DNA of 64,000 bases. It comes from Phycisphaeraceae bacterium. GTDB lineage: Bacteria; Planctomycetota; Phycisphaerae; Phycisphaerales; Phycisphaeraceae. This document shows positions 1-8,097 of the stretch, one piece after another; position 1 is the stretch's first letter, and the number at the start of each line of letters is the position of its first letter. The DNA lies in assembly GCA_028284155.1 (NCBI GenBank), contig JANQSF010000134.1:124001-188000 (forward strand), written 5' to 3'. The notes beneath the pieces were generated by a model that did no database searches, was not told where the DNA came from, and saw only the letters and a list, made by a program, of their open reading frames with translations. Both the position numbers and the translations under genes were made by a program.

Positions 1-1223
1 GTTTCTTGAATCTGCGAACCGTCCCAGTGAGTGGAAACGTTGTTCAGGTTCTGCCACAGGTCAAAAGCGACGGCAAACGTGCCGGGGATGTTCGGCTCTT
101 CAGCCACGGTGGCCGTGTGATCCCAGCCCGGGCCGGTTTCGCCGAACGTGGCAGTGGGAATCAGCGCGACGGAGAAACCGTCCGCTGGCGACTGGCCCTG
201 CGTCGCGCTGGCGAGGCGGAAATCGAAATGGCCGTAAACCACGTTGGTCGGATCGGTCGTCTCACCAGAGGCGTCAAAGACGGCGGCGTTACGAAGGTTG
301 TTTCGACCGTCATGCATAAGACGCAGAAAGTTGCCCGTCGGGCCGCCGGACATCACGACGGGAAGGTCCGCGTTCTCGTCGTCAGCTCGCGCTTCAGCGT
401 GATAGCCCGTGCCCTGGCCGCCGCCCTCGCCGTTGTTGCCAAGATCGAAGTCTTGAACCGTGCGCCCCGTCACGGTGAACGGTGTCGAGTTGACGTTGAG
501 GTTGTCGATGTCGCCACTGAAGTTCAGCCCACCCGTGCGTGCGTAGATGGCCAGACGGGTCTCCTGTGGCAGCAGGCTGAACGGGACACTGTTGTGCACG
601 GTCACAGGAGCGCCGGGCGTGCCGAAGATGTCCGGCGTGACAATGACCGACGCGGTCGAAGTACCGTCCGTCCCACGGTCCACTTCAACGCGGAACCGGT
701 GGAACACACCGGCATCCAGATCAACAGGGGCCGCGTTCGCATTCGCGAACACGCCGTTGCGGTGCAGCGAGATGTGGTTCTCGGTCGCGGCGGGGTGCAA
801 GTCGATGCCGACGGCAAACGTGTCTGGGATGTTGGGCTCCTCAGCGGTCGGGAACGGCGCCCCGCCCGATGTGCCGTATTGACCTGTCGGCAGGAACGCC
901 ACGCCGAATCCGTCAGCCGCGGCGGCCACGGACGTCGCGCGCGCATCAAACTCAGCCACGACCCTCCGAGCCGGCCCTGCGTCCGCCACATCGTAAATGT
1001 ATGCGTTGGCCTGGCCGTTCACGCCATCATTCACCAACCGCAAAAAGTTGCCCGTTGGCCCGCCCGCCGTGACCGTCGCGCCCGGAGCCGTGCCGTTTTG
1101 CAAGGCCGTCACCGCCGGGTTCGGCGGGTCGAAGGTGTCGATCAACACCGCCTGCGACCGACTGGTCGCGAAAACGGTCAATGCCATCGCCGTAGCGATA
1201 CCGAAAACGATCTGCCGTCTCAT
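1..1223 (-). CDS. Secreted protein with two tandem L-type lectin-like domains (C-terminus outside window)
   Basis: About 407 residues are visible and the frame stays open to the window edge, so the C-terminus is missing. The start at 1223 gives MRRQIVFGIATAMALTVFA followed by SQA, a typical Sec signal peptide. Two tandem domains follow: each carries GGPTGNFLRL (about residues 48-57 and again near 290), then a DGF.VA.(L)P segment and EEPNIP.TFAV..DL. This pattern is that of bacterial legume-lectin-like or concanavalin A-like beta-sandwiches; the order of motifs indicates an internal duplication. I infer a surface or secreted carbohydrate-binding protein, quite possibly ending in a PEP-CTERM signal as its relatives in this window do. 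It has its own promoter (1341-1369). Substrate is unknown. Confidence 0.75.
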   Translation of the reverse strand, partial: MRRQIVFGIATAMALTVFATSRSQAVLIDTFDPPNPAVTALQNGTAPGATVTAGGPTGNFLRLVNDGVNGQANAYIYDVADAGPARRVVAEFDARATSVAAAADGFGVAFLPTGQYGTSGGAPFPTAEEPNIPDTFAVGIDLHPAATENHISLHRNGVFANANAAPVDLDAGVFHRFRVEVDRGTDGTSTASVIVTPDIFGTPGAPVTVHNSVPFSLLPQETRLAIYARTGGLNFSGDIDNLNVNSTPFTVTGRTVQDFDLGNNGEGGGQGTGYHAEARADDENADLPVVMSGGPTGNFLRLMHDGRNNLRNAAVFDASGETTDPTNVVYGHFDFRLASATQGQSPADGFSVALIPTATFGETGPGWDHTATVAEEPNIPGTFAVAFDLWQNLNNVSTHWDGSQIQE

Positions 1224-1340
1224 CGTGCGTCTCCTAAACCGGGGTTTGATCTTCGGGATTCCAACTCCATCGACGACCTGTGCCGCCGAATGACTCACTT
1301 CACCTTCGCTCCACCACGCATTACTGAACTATCAGCAATA

Positions 1341-1369
1341 AGTCTAGCCCGCGCCAGGCCGGAATCCAA
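1341..1369 (-). promoter_or_regulatory. Candidate sigma-70 promoter of the lectin-like gene
   Basis: Read on the minus strand, TTGGAT is followed after exactly 17 bases by TAGACT, placing a start site near 1334 and a leader of roughly 110 bases before the ATG at 1223. The same -10 hexamer TAGACT with 17-base spacing precedes the PEP-CTERM gene at 22962. Confidence 0.45.
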
Positions 1370-1458
1370 GCGAGAATGGCCATGAAATCGGGATGTGTGT
1401 GAATCTGGGAAAGTTAAGCCGACTTTAGGGCTTGGCCCCACCACTGCAACCGGGAGAT

Positions 1459-2709
1459 TCACCCCGATGATGCCGCCGCCGCCTGTCGCCTGGCCCGGTA
1501 TTGCGCCGCGAAACGCTTGACCAACTCGTCCACGATCACGCCAATCAGCACGACCGTGCCGATGACCGTCAGTTCCATTCGGCTCTTGTCGCCTTCCAGG
1601 CCGATCACGTTGAACAGCACGCGGATGATCGCCGTCGCGATCACGACGCCGACGATCGACCCCTCGCCGCCGCGCAAACTGCAAGCGCCCAATACGGCCG
1701 CCGCGATCGCATACAGCTCGTAGAAATTGCCCTGGTTCGAGGGCTGAATCGACTTGAGGTAGAAGGCGAACAGGATGCCGGAGATGCCGGCCAACAGCGA
1801 GCAGATCACGTACGCCAGGATGATCATGCGGTCGGTGTTGATCCCGCTGAGCCGCGCGGCCGTCTCGTTCTTGCCCAACGCCAGCAGGTAACGTCCCCAG
1901 ATCGTGTAGTTGAGGAACACGCCCGCCAGAACCGCGATCACGACCATGATCACGAACGGCATCGGCAGGCCGAACACGTCGCCGTCGGACAACTGCAGCA
2001 GGTCGCCGAATCGATCGCCGAAGCCTTCTGTCTGGTCCTCCGCGACCTCGCGCGCCAGACCGCGATAGATCATCAGACCGCAGAGCGTCACGATGAAGGG
2101 CTGGAGCCCCAGCTTCGTAATCAGCAGGCCGTGCACCAACCCGAGCGCAGCCGAGAACAACAGGATCAAAACGACCCAGCCCGTCACTTTCCAACCCACC
2201 GGGATCTGATGCCCGACTCGCTCGTCGACGGACAACGCCCCTGCCGCCAACGGCCCGTCGAGTGTGACCACCGTCGCACCGTCGATCACCTCGACGGCCG
2301 CGATCCGCACCCGGGGTCGCTCCGCGTTGGCCGAGTCGGCCGGCAACGACAGGCGGTCGCCGGCGCTGATGTATTCGCCCTCTTCATCGAGCCGCAGGAT
2401 CGGCGACTCACTTTCCGCCTGCTCGATCGCAGTTACTCTAAAGGTGTTCGGCTCCTCCCTAAACGACCCGAAACTGACCGCCAGCCAGATGGGCAGCAGG
2501 CATCCAATCAGCCCGATGACCGACCCGATCGACAGGTCGATGCCGCCGGTGATAATCACGAACGCCACGCCGATCGACATGATGCCGTACAGGCCGAGCC
2601 AGCGCAGGTTGATATAGATATTGCCGGCGCTGAGGAAGTTCGGATTCTTGAACGCCGCGACAACGACAATGACAATGAGCAGGCCGAAGATGCCAAGGTT
2701 CTTCTTCAT
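1459..2709 (-). CDS. RbsC-type sugar ABC transporter permease with a large extra loop
   Basis: A 416-residue inner-membrane protein of the ribose/xylose/galactose importer permease family (BPD_transp_2). The family pattern is clear: ITGGIDLSIGSVIGL near residues 53-67, QPFIVTLCGLMIYRG, TIWGRYLLALGKNETAARLSGI (the cytoplasmic coupling region, shortened here to its central part) and LRGGEGSIVGVV near the C-terminus. RbsC homologues are usually about 320 residues; the excess is a hydrophilic, acidic insertion at about residues 82-167 between two membrane helices, probably a folded extracytoplasmic loop. The gene lies 48 bases after the FtsX-type permease and is the last of the operon. No ATPase or substrate-binding protein gene is adjacent, so it must work with subunits encoded elsewhere. 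Sugar specificity cannot be read. Confidence 0.8.
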   Translation of the reverse strand: MKKNLGIFGLLIVIVVVAAFKNPNFLSAGNIYINLRWLGLYGIMSIGVAFVIITGGIDLSIGSVIGLIGCLLPIWLAVSFGSFREEPNTFRVTAIEQAESESPILRLDEEGEYISAGDRLSLPADSANAERPRVRIAAVEVIDGATVVTLDGPLAAGALSVDERVGHQIPVGWKVTGWVVLILLFSAALGLVHGLLITKLGLQPFIVTLCGLMIYRGLAREVAEDQTEGFGDRFGDLLQLSDGDVFGLPMPFVIMVVIAVLAGVFLNYTIWGRYLLALGKNETAARLSGINTDRMIILAYVICSLLAGISGILFAFYLKSIQPSNQGNFYELYAIAAAVLGACSLRGGEGSIVGVVIATAIIRVLFNVIGLEGDKSRMELTVIGTVVLIGVIVDELVKRFAAQYRARRQAAAASSG

Positions 2710-2757
2710 GGGGCGGTTACTTTAGCGGCAATAGCCCGCCAACGATACCGCGCCGCC

Positions 2758-4179
2758 TCACTCCTCGCGCAGAACGACGGCCGGGTCCTGCTTGGCGGCG
2801 GCCATGGCCGGCACCCAGCCCGCGGCGATCGCCACGAACGGCGCGGCCACGATCGTCGCCATGATCAGAACCGGGTCGATCGCCCCGCCCGCCGCGCCCC
2901 CCAGTTCGCCGTCTTCCAACACCGAGCCGCCCCACAGCCCCACCCCAACGCCCAACGCCACGCCGCCGACCGCGCCGATCAGCCCCATCGCCGCGGCCTT
3001 GGCCAGGAACACGGCGAACACCTGCGACGCCCGCAGGCCAAGCGCCCGCAGCAGGCCGATCTCGTTCCGTCGCTGGCGCACATTGCCCAGCGTCAGTAAG
3101 CCGACCCACACCGCCGCGGCAACCACGACCAGCCCGGCGATCACGCCGATCAACGACGCACGCTGACGGCGCAGTTCCGCCCGCCCAACCGCCTCGGCCT
3201 GCACGGCCGCCGTCGCGTCGTCCTTGGCGGCCTGGATCTCCACCGCCGCCTCGCGCTCAGCCTGCGCGAGTGAATCCTTCGCGACGACCTCCGCCTGTTG
3301 GCGCGCCTCCGCCCGCGCCAGCGCGATCGTACCCTTTTCAATGACCTGCGTGTCCGGCAGGATCGACTCGATCTCGCCGCGCACTTTCGGCAGGTCGGCG
3401 AACGCGCACTTGCACTCCAACGCCCAGATCGCGTTGATTTGGCCCGGCTTATCGAGCATCGCCTGCGCCTCGTCGAGATTGATCCACGCGGTGATGTCGC
3501 GCTTGTCACCTCGCGGCTCGTACACCTGCGAGACCTTGAACGACCTGCCCATCAACTCGACGGTGTCGTCCGTTTTCAGGCCTTCCGTTCGAGCCAACTC
3601 GTTGCCCAGGATGATGCTGCCGGCCGGCACGGGGTCGAGCAGCGGCTTCTTCGGGTCGCGGTGTGACAACGGCACCTCGCCCTTGGTCCCGATCAGGATC
3701 ATGGTGCGGTCGTTCCGCTCCGGCCACTTCACACGCTGCTCGAGGCTGGGCAGCAGGTGGTTGATCGTGACGATCTTCGAGTCGGCCAATTTCTTCGCAT
3801 ACGACTGCGGCATGTACTTGCTCGCGTAGTCGTCGGCGAACAGCGCCGAGAGCTGCTGGTCCCTCGGCAGGATGAGGATGTTGAACCCGAGGCCCTTCGT
3901 GATCTTGCGCATCTCGTCTTCAAGTTGTTCGCCGCGTGCTTTGACCTCCGCCCGCCGTGCGGCGACGCGTGCCTCGACCTGCCTGCTCGTCTCGTCAACC
4001 CGCTCCTGCACCTCGGCCTCTTTCGCCGCGAGCACGTCGCCGGTCTTGTGGTCGTAAACCTTCAACGTCGTCACCGCGCCGACCAGGCAGGCCGCCGCCG
4101 CCACGACCGACACCAACCCCAGCACGAACCCGAGCTTGCGGTGCGCGATCTCACGGAGAATCAGTCGGCCAAGATTCAT
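2758..4179 (-). CDS. FtsX-like ABC transporter permease (MacB family)
   Basis: A 473-residue four-helix permease. One helix lies near residues 15-37 (LGFVLGLVSVVAAAACLVGA), then comes a long periplasmic region that starts with a charged coiled coil (KEAEVQERVDETSRQVEARV) and contains a MacB-PCD-like part, then a second coiled coil rich in A, E and R, and finally three helices containing RRNEIGLLRALGLRASQV, the FtsX-domain hallmark. The ATG at 4177-4179 overlaps the stop of the upstream esterase gene as ATGA, which fixes this start and suggests translational coupling; the frame is open upstream but that extension is antisense-like and lacks a signal. Members usually pair with a LolD/MacB ATPase, which is not in this operon. 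Role likely lipoprotein or envelope handling. Confidence 0.78.
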   Translation of the reverse strand: MNLGRLILREIAHRKLGFVLGLVSVVAAAACLVGAVTTLKVYDHKTGDVLAAKEAEVQERVDETSRQVEARVAARRAEVKARGEQLEDEMRKITKGLGFNILILPRDQQLSALFADDYASKYMPQSYAKKLADSKIVTINHLLPSLEQRVKWPERNDRTMILIGTKGEVPLSHRDPKKPLLDPVPAGSIILGNELARTEGLKTDDTVELMGRSFKVSQVYEPRGDKRDITAWINLDEAQAMLDKPGQINAIWALECKCAFADLPKVRGEIESILPDTQVIEKGTIALARAEARQQAEVVAKDSLAQAEREAAVEIQAAKDDATAAVQAEAVGRAELRRQRASLIGVIAGLVVVAAAVWVGLLTLGNVRQRRNEIGLLRALGLRASQVFAVFLAKAAAMGLIGAVGGVALGVGVGLWGGSVLEDGELGGAAGGAIDPVLIMATIVAAPFVAIAAGWVPAMAAAKQDPAVVLREE

Positions 4180-5027
4180 GGTTGTCCCTCTTTCGTCGCT
4201 TTGACTCGACGCGGATTCGCGGCGAAGAAGCGTGCGATCCGCTCGTTGATCTTCACGTTGTGAGCCCAGAAGTGACCCAGTTTTTCGACCTCGACCAGTT
4301 CGACCGGGTGGCCAGCCTTCGAGTACATGTCGCGCGCCCGCCGCGACTCGATCGGCTTGACAATCCCGTCGCGCAAGCCATGTACGAGCAGCACGGCGTA
4401 CTTGTTGCTCACTTCCACGCCTTTGAAGACGAGCAACCCCGGCCCGCCCGAATGAGCCGCGATCGCGGCGATCCGGGCAGGAAACCGCGACGCAACCAGA
4501 TGGCTGAAATAAGCACCGTTCGACATGCCCGTCAGGTACACCCGGTTCAGATCGACGTTGTACTTGGCTGTAATGCGCCGGTAGAGCACGTCGAAAAACG
4601 CGAGGTCCGGTTTCGCCCAATCGAGGACAAGCGGCCAATGTCGGTTTCGGCCGTTGGGAAAGACGAGGATGAAGCCGTGTTGCTTGGCCAACTTCGGCAG
4701 GGCTGAATACCACGGCATGATGTCTTTGCTGTCGCCCAGCCCGTGGAAGGCGAAGACAAGCGGGACAGGCTTGCCGGCCTTGATCGAATCCGGCACGACA
4801 ATTCGAAACAAACGGTTACGTTTGCCGACCTTGATCGCCCCATCCTTGAACGTACCGACCTTGCCGCCGTGTCCGTTGGAGGGCTGCGGCGGGACGGCCT
4901 CGTCTGCCGCGGCTTGCGAAGTTGCAACCGACGCACAAGCGATGAACAGACCGACAGCCAGGCAAAGTCGTCTTCGACGAGCGTGACACCCAGCGATCAA
5001 GGACATTGCGACTTTCCAACGTATCAC
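4176..5027 (-). CDS. Secreted alpha/beta-hydrolase, PHB-depolymerase/feruloyl-esterase-like
   Basis: A 283-residue exported hydrolase. The N-terminus has a basic stretch HARRRRLCLAVGLFIA and a cleavage site near SQAAADE; Met8 is a possible alternative start. The fold is that of the LpqC/PHB depolymerase esterases: FAFHGLGDS near residue 93 (oxyanion region), nucleophile Ser169 in GMSNG, acid Asp220 in HGLRDG and His252 in KLGHFW. These enzymes cleave acyl esters such as feruloyl or acetyl decorations on plant or algal polysaccharide, or short polyesters; the exact substrate is not visible. It is embedded in a minus-strand operon, 9 bases after the 5037 gene and overlapping the FtsX permease start, an unusual partner for a permease. 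Confidence 0.8.
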   Translation of the reverse strand: MIRWKVAMSLIAGCHARRRRLCLAVGLFIACASVATSQAAADEAVPPQPSNGHGGKVGTFKDGAIKVGKRNRLFRIVVPDSIKAGKPVPLVFAFHGLGDSKDIMPWYSALPKLAKQHGFILVFPNGRNRHWPLVLDWAKPDLAFFDVLYRRITAKYNVDLNRVYLTGMSNGAYFSHLVASRFPARIAAIAAHSGGPGLLVFKGVEVSNKYAVLLVHGLRDGIVKPIESRRARDMYSKAGHPVELVEVEKLGHFWAHNVKINERIARFFAANPRRVKATKEGQP

Positions 5028-5036
5028 GGACGACCT

Positions 5037-6245
5037 TCAAGCCGACCCGCGGCGCACGACCATCGTGACGGCCACGAGCAGCACCAGTCCGACCATGACC
5101 ATCAGCGCGTAGTTTCGGCCGAAACTTGAACCGCTCACGTCAACGACAGGCGCTTCAGCCAAGACCGACCGAATCTGCGACGTGGAGGCCGACGCCCCGC
5201 TCTCGGTCTCTGCCGCATCCGTCAACTTTCCAGATGGTGTGCTGACCGCCAACGGCTTGACCGCGCCTTCCAACGACGCCATCCCCGTCAACTGCGGCAC
5301 CTTGACCTGCGGGATCGCCGAGCCGGTGATTGCCTCGTCCCACTTGACCGACATCAGCAGGTCGAAGCCGGGGTTCTGATTCTTGACCTGGCAGGAACAC
5401 GGGCCCACGATGAACTTGCTGGTATCGCCGATGAAGAAGGGATTGATCCCCTTACCCACCACGGCGTACAGCGCCCGGCCCCGGCCGATGATCGGGAAGG
5501 CGATCGGTTGTTTCTCATCCGCCAAGTCCGGCTCGCCGAGCAACAACGACCGCAAAAAGAACGACTCGGCCGGGTCGTTGCGGTCGAGCGTGACGACCGA
5601 AAAGCCCAAGCGCAGCTTGACCTTTGTTTCGGGCTGAAAGAACTCGTCCGACTCCAGGATGTCCTGCTCCGGCAGTTTCAAGTCGTTCTGGTTCTTGGCC
5701 AACTCGTCCTTCAACGTCTTGAGCGCTTTGGCGTCAGCCGTCTTGTCGCCCGACGGGATGAACACCCACACGGCCGAGTCACCCGCGAGGATGCGTTGCG
5801 CGACCTGTCGGCGGACGGGTGAGTCGACGAGCATCTTGACCGATGCGTCGGTGAACGGGGCGACCCACGCCAGCGGCTCGGGCACGTTCGCCACGCGCGG
5901 GTAGAGCACGACGAGCAGCGGCTGATTGTTCTTCGAGTGTCTGTCCCAGAGCTTGCCGAACTCCGGGTCGTCTTTGACCTCGTCAGCCAGGTCGATGTGT
6001 TCAACGCGGATGTTGGCCAGATGCTCGGCCGCGGCGTCCATCGCCATCAGGCCGTGCATGCGTTCCTTGTCGGCAGCGCTGAGCGTGCCCTTGTGCAGGA
6101 TGATCACCTCATAGTTGTCCGACACCCAGCGTTCGAGCGCGTAGCGGAAGACGGGCACCTGACACGCCAACACCGGCTGCACAGCCAGCAGCGTGAGAAT
6201 CGCGACGGCAAGCAGACGAGAGACGGTTCGGCGGTGTGGCGACAT
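5037..6245 (-). CDS. Conserved planctomycete secreted/anchored protein (ACQVPVFRYALERW family)
   Basis: A 402-residue protein beginning MSPHRRTVSRLLAVAIL, with a signal peptide ending at VLA-C; the Cys after the hydrophobic stretch could be a lipobox. The opening of the mature part, CQVPVFRYALERW, is a conserved signature in planctomycete proteins of unknown function that sit beside FtsX/ABC permease genes. The middle contains an NDxN-style alpha/beta pattern but no catalytic motif I recognise. A C-terminal hydrophobic helix (ALMVMVGLVLLVAVTMVV) followed by RR would anchor it in the membrane with the bulk outside. First gene of the operon running to 1459, with a candidate promoter at 6323-6351. 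The frame is open further upstream, but only this start gives a signal peptide. Confidence 0.65.
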   Translation of the reverse strand: MSPHRRTVSRLLAVAILTLLAVQPVLACQVPVFRYALERWVSDNYEVIILHKGTLSAADKERMHGLMAMDAAAEHLANIRVEHIDLADEVKDDPEFGKLWDRHSKNNQPLLVVLYPRVANVPEPLAWVAPFTDASVKMLVDSPVRRQVAQRILAGDSAVWVFIPSGDKTADAKALKTLKDELAKNQNDLKLPEQDILESDEFFQPETKVKLRLGFSVVTLDRNDPAESFFLRSLLLGEPDLADEKQPIAFPIIGRGRALYAVVGKGINPFFIGDTSKFIVGPCSCQVKNQNPGFDLLMSVKWDEAITGSAIPQVKVPQLTGMASLEGAVKPLAVSTPSGKLTDAAETESGASASTSQIRSVLAEAPVVDVSGSSFGRNYALMVMVGLVLLVAVTMVVRRGSA

Positions 6246-6322
6246 GCGGGCGCGTCCTGATTGACTGAATGTGGGTCGAACCGGTCGTCGGCGGCCGCGC
6301 CGCCAACGCTGAAACCTTGTCA

Positions 6323-6351
6323 AGTATAGATACCCGGTTTCACTCACGAAA
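6323..6351 (-). promoter_or_regulatory. Candidate promoter of the 6245-1459 operon
   Basis: Minus strand: TTTCGT, 17 bases, TATACT. The -10 matches consensus at five of six positions while the -35 is weak. It would give a leader of about 70 bases. Confidence 0.35.
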
Positions 6352-6469
6352 GACGGGCTCAGCCAATCGGCCCTGCGGCCAGATAGATGGCGCAAATCGT
6401 CAATCGGGATGCGGACAATCCCCTTGCAGGCGGGGCGGGCGAACCGTTCAATAGGTGATGAGTTCTGAA

Positions 6470-6602
6470 CAACCTCTCCCTTTGGGAGAGGTCGCCGGCT
6501 TTGCCGCCGGGTTAGGGTTCGCGCAGCCGTGCAACGGTTCGACGAGGGTTGCACGTCCGCGCGGAGCCGTCACCCCAGCCCTCTCCCAGAGGGAGAGGGG
6601 GT
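6470..6602 (+). repeat. Long palindromic repeat, family A, copy 1
   Basis: Begins AACCTCTCCCTTTGGGAGAG and ends CTCTCCCAGAGGGAGAGGGG, so each end is itself a small hairpin and the two ends are inverted relative to one another. A second copy in reverse orientation lies at 46626-46758. The conserved parts are the ends, GGCTTTGCCGCCGGGT and the AGGGTT block; the centre differs. Confidence 0.85.
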
Positions 6603-6741
6603 TATTCCGCGGTCCCCGTGAAGACCAGCCGGGCCCGGAAGCCACGCAAGCGCGATCCTGACATTCAGCCCGCACCTGCGCTCGAGCACCGTTGTATGCT
6701 CACCGTTCAATCGTCCGACCACGCGACTCCGAAGCGACTTC

Positions 6742-8097
6742 ATGGCGAAAGACAAGGGCATCCTGACGCGCCACCTGCAGGCCGCGCCGGGCTGGCTGTT
6801 CTCCGCCTACGCGATCGCCGCGGCCTTCTCGACCTACTTCTGCATGTACGCCTTCCGCAAGCCCTTCTCGGGGATCAGCTATGCGTACAACCCGACCGAC
6901 GGCTCGGAGCCGGAAACCGAAATGACGGTCCCGCTGCTCGACGTCACGCTCGACCTGAAAACGGTATTCGTCATCAGTCAGATCATCGGCTACGCGATCT
7001 CGAAGTTTGTCGGCATCAAGGTCTGTTCCGAAGTGACGCGAGGGCGTCGGCTGCTGATGCTCGTCGGATTCATCGTCATCGCGCAAGTGACCCTTGTCGC
7101 ATTCGCGGTCGGGCCGATCTGGCTCAAAGTCGCGGCCATCTTCTGCAACGGCCTGCCGCTGGGCATGGTCTGGGGCCTGGTCGTCTGGTACCTGGAAGGC
7201 CGACGAACAAGCGAACTGTTGCTGGCCGGTTTGAGTTGTTCGTTTATCTTGGCCAGCGGAGTCGTGAAAGACGTCGGGCGATGGCTGATCAACGCGCACG
7301 GCGTGCCCGACTTCTGGATGCCCGCCGCGACCGGCGCGGTGTTCATGCTGCCGTTCCTCCTGGCTGTATTCATGCTCAACCAGTTGCCCGGCCCAACCGC
7401 CGAGGACGAGGCCGCGCGGACGCACCGCGAGCCAATGGACGGCAAACACCGCTTGGCATTCCTGAAGCACTTCATCGTCCCGCTGTCGATGCTGTTCGTC
7501 GCGTACTTCTTCCTGACGGCCTTCCGCGACATCCGCGACAACTACGGGGCCGAACTGTTCGCCGAGATGGGTGTGGGCGAGGACGACGAGGCAATCTTTA
7601 CGCGAAGCGAATCGTGGGTTGCGTTCGGCGTGCTGGTCCCGTTAGCCATGCTGAGCCTGATCAAAAACAACCGGGCCGGCCTGCTCGGGGCGTTCGGCAT
7701 TATGGCCTTCGGCGCGGCGCTGCTGGGCGTCGGCACGTGGCTTTACGATCAGGGACACATCAAGGGACTCACCTGGATGATCCTGATCGGCCTGGGGTCG
7801 TATCTCACTTACGTGCCGTTCGGTTCCGTCCTGTTCGACCGCATGATCGCCACGACGCGCGTGGTGGGCACGGCCGTGTTCGCGATCTACGTGGCCGACG
7901 CGCTGGGGTATACCGGTTCGGTCGCGCTGCAACTCTACAACGACCTCTACTACAGCTCCGGCGACGGCCCGACGCAGTGGGAGCCGTTCTTCGTCGGCTT
8001 CTCCTACTTCATGTCGATCACCGGGCTGGTCTTGATCGGCGGCGCGGCCGGCTACTTCGTCCTCAAACACCGACGGCGGGATGAGCAACTGCCATGA
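6742..8097 (+). CDS. MFS transporter, DUF5690 family, candidate phosphonate importer
   Basis: A 451-residue protein with about twelve hydrophobic helices. The start of helix 1, AAFSTYFCMYAFRKPFSG, is characteristic of the DUF5690 family and recalls the Y.xYYxRK motif of the GlpT/UhpT organophosphate antiporters, which also accept some phosphonates. Central cytoplasmic loop near residues 210-240 (TAEDEAARTHREPMDGKHR). It opens an operon with phosphonate catabolic genes and overlaps the next gene by ATGA at 8094-8097. From context I infer uptake of 2-aminoethylphosphonate or a relative; no ABC phosphonate importer is present here. Transport activity is unproven for this family as far as I know. 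Confidence 0.75.
   Translation: MAKDKGILTRHLQAAPGWLFSAYAIAAAFSTYFCMYAFRKPFSGISYAYNPTDGSEPETEMTVPLLDVTLDLKTVFVISQIIGYAISKFVGIKVCSEVTRGRRLLMLVGFIVIAQVTLVAFAVGPIWLKVAAIFCNGLPLGMVWGLVVWYLEGRRTSELLLAGLSCSFILASGVVKDVGRWLINAHGVPDFWMPAATGAVFMLPFLLAVFMLNQLPGPTAEDEAARTHREPMDGKHRLAFLKHFIVPLSMLFVAYFFLTAFRDIRDNYGAELFAEMGVGEDDEAIFTRSESWVAFGVLVPLAMLSLIKNNRAGLLGAFGIMAFGAALLGVGTWLYDQGHIKGLTWMILIGLGSYLTYVPFGSVLFDRMIATTRVVGTAVFAIYVADALGYTGSVALQLYNDLYYSSGDGPTQWEPFFVGFSYFMSITGLVLIGGAAGYFVLKHRRRDEQLP

Larger units (their letters stand above)
6246..6741. other. Intergenic region of 496 bases between divergent operons
   Basis: The left end holds the candidate promoter for the minus-strand operon (6323-6351). The right half is occupied by a long palindromic repeat (6470-6602). 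The phosphonate operon promoter must lie between the repeat and 6742; TATGCT at about 6695 is a possible -10 but no convincing -35 was seen. No gene is apparent. Confidence 0.6.

Noticed and set aside
6..1385. 459-codon open frame on the plus strand
   Set aside because: Antisense to the lectin-like gene; composition is dominated by R, V and D as expected for a GC-rich reverse frame, with no motif. The minus strand has a signal peptide and a duplicated domain.
1501..3099. 532-codon plus-strand frame
   Set aside because: Antisense to the permease genes; rich in R, H, D and Q with no recognisable domain.
6246..6741. Possible structured RNA gene or riboswitch at the palindromic repeat
   Set aside because: The element is a dispersed repeat with a second copy in an unrelated context, so gene-specific regulation is unlikely.
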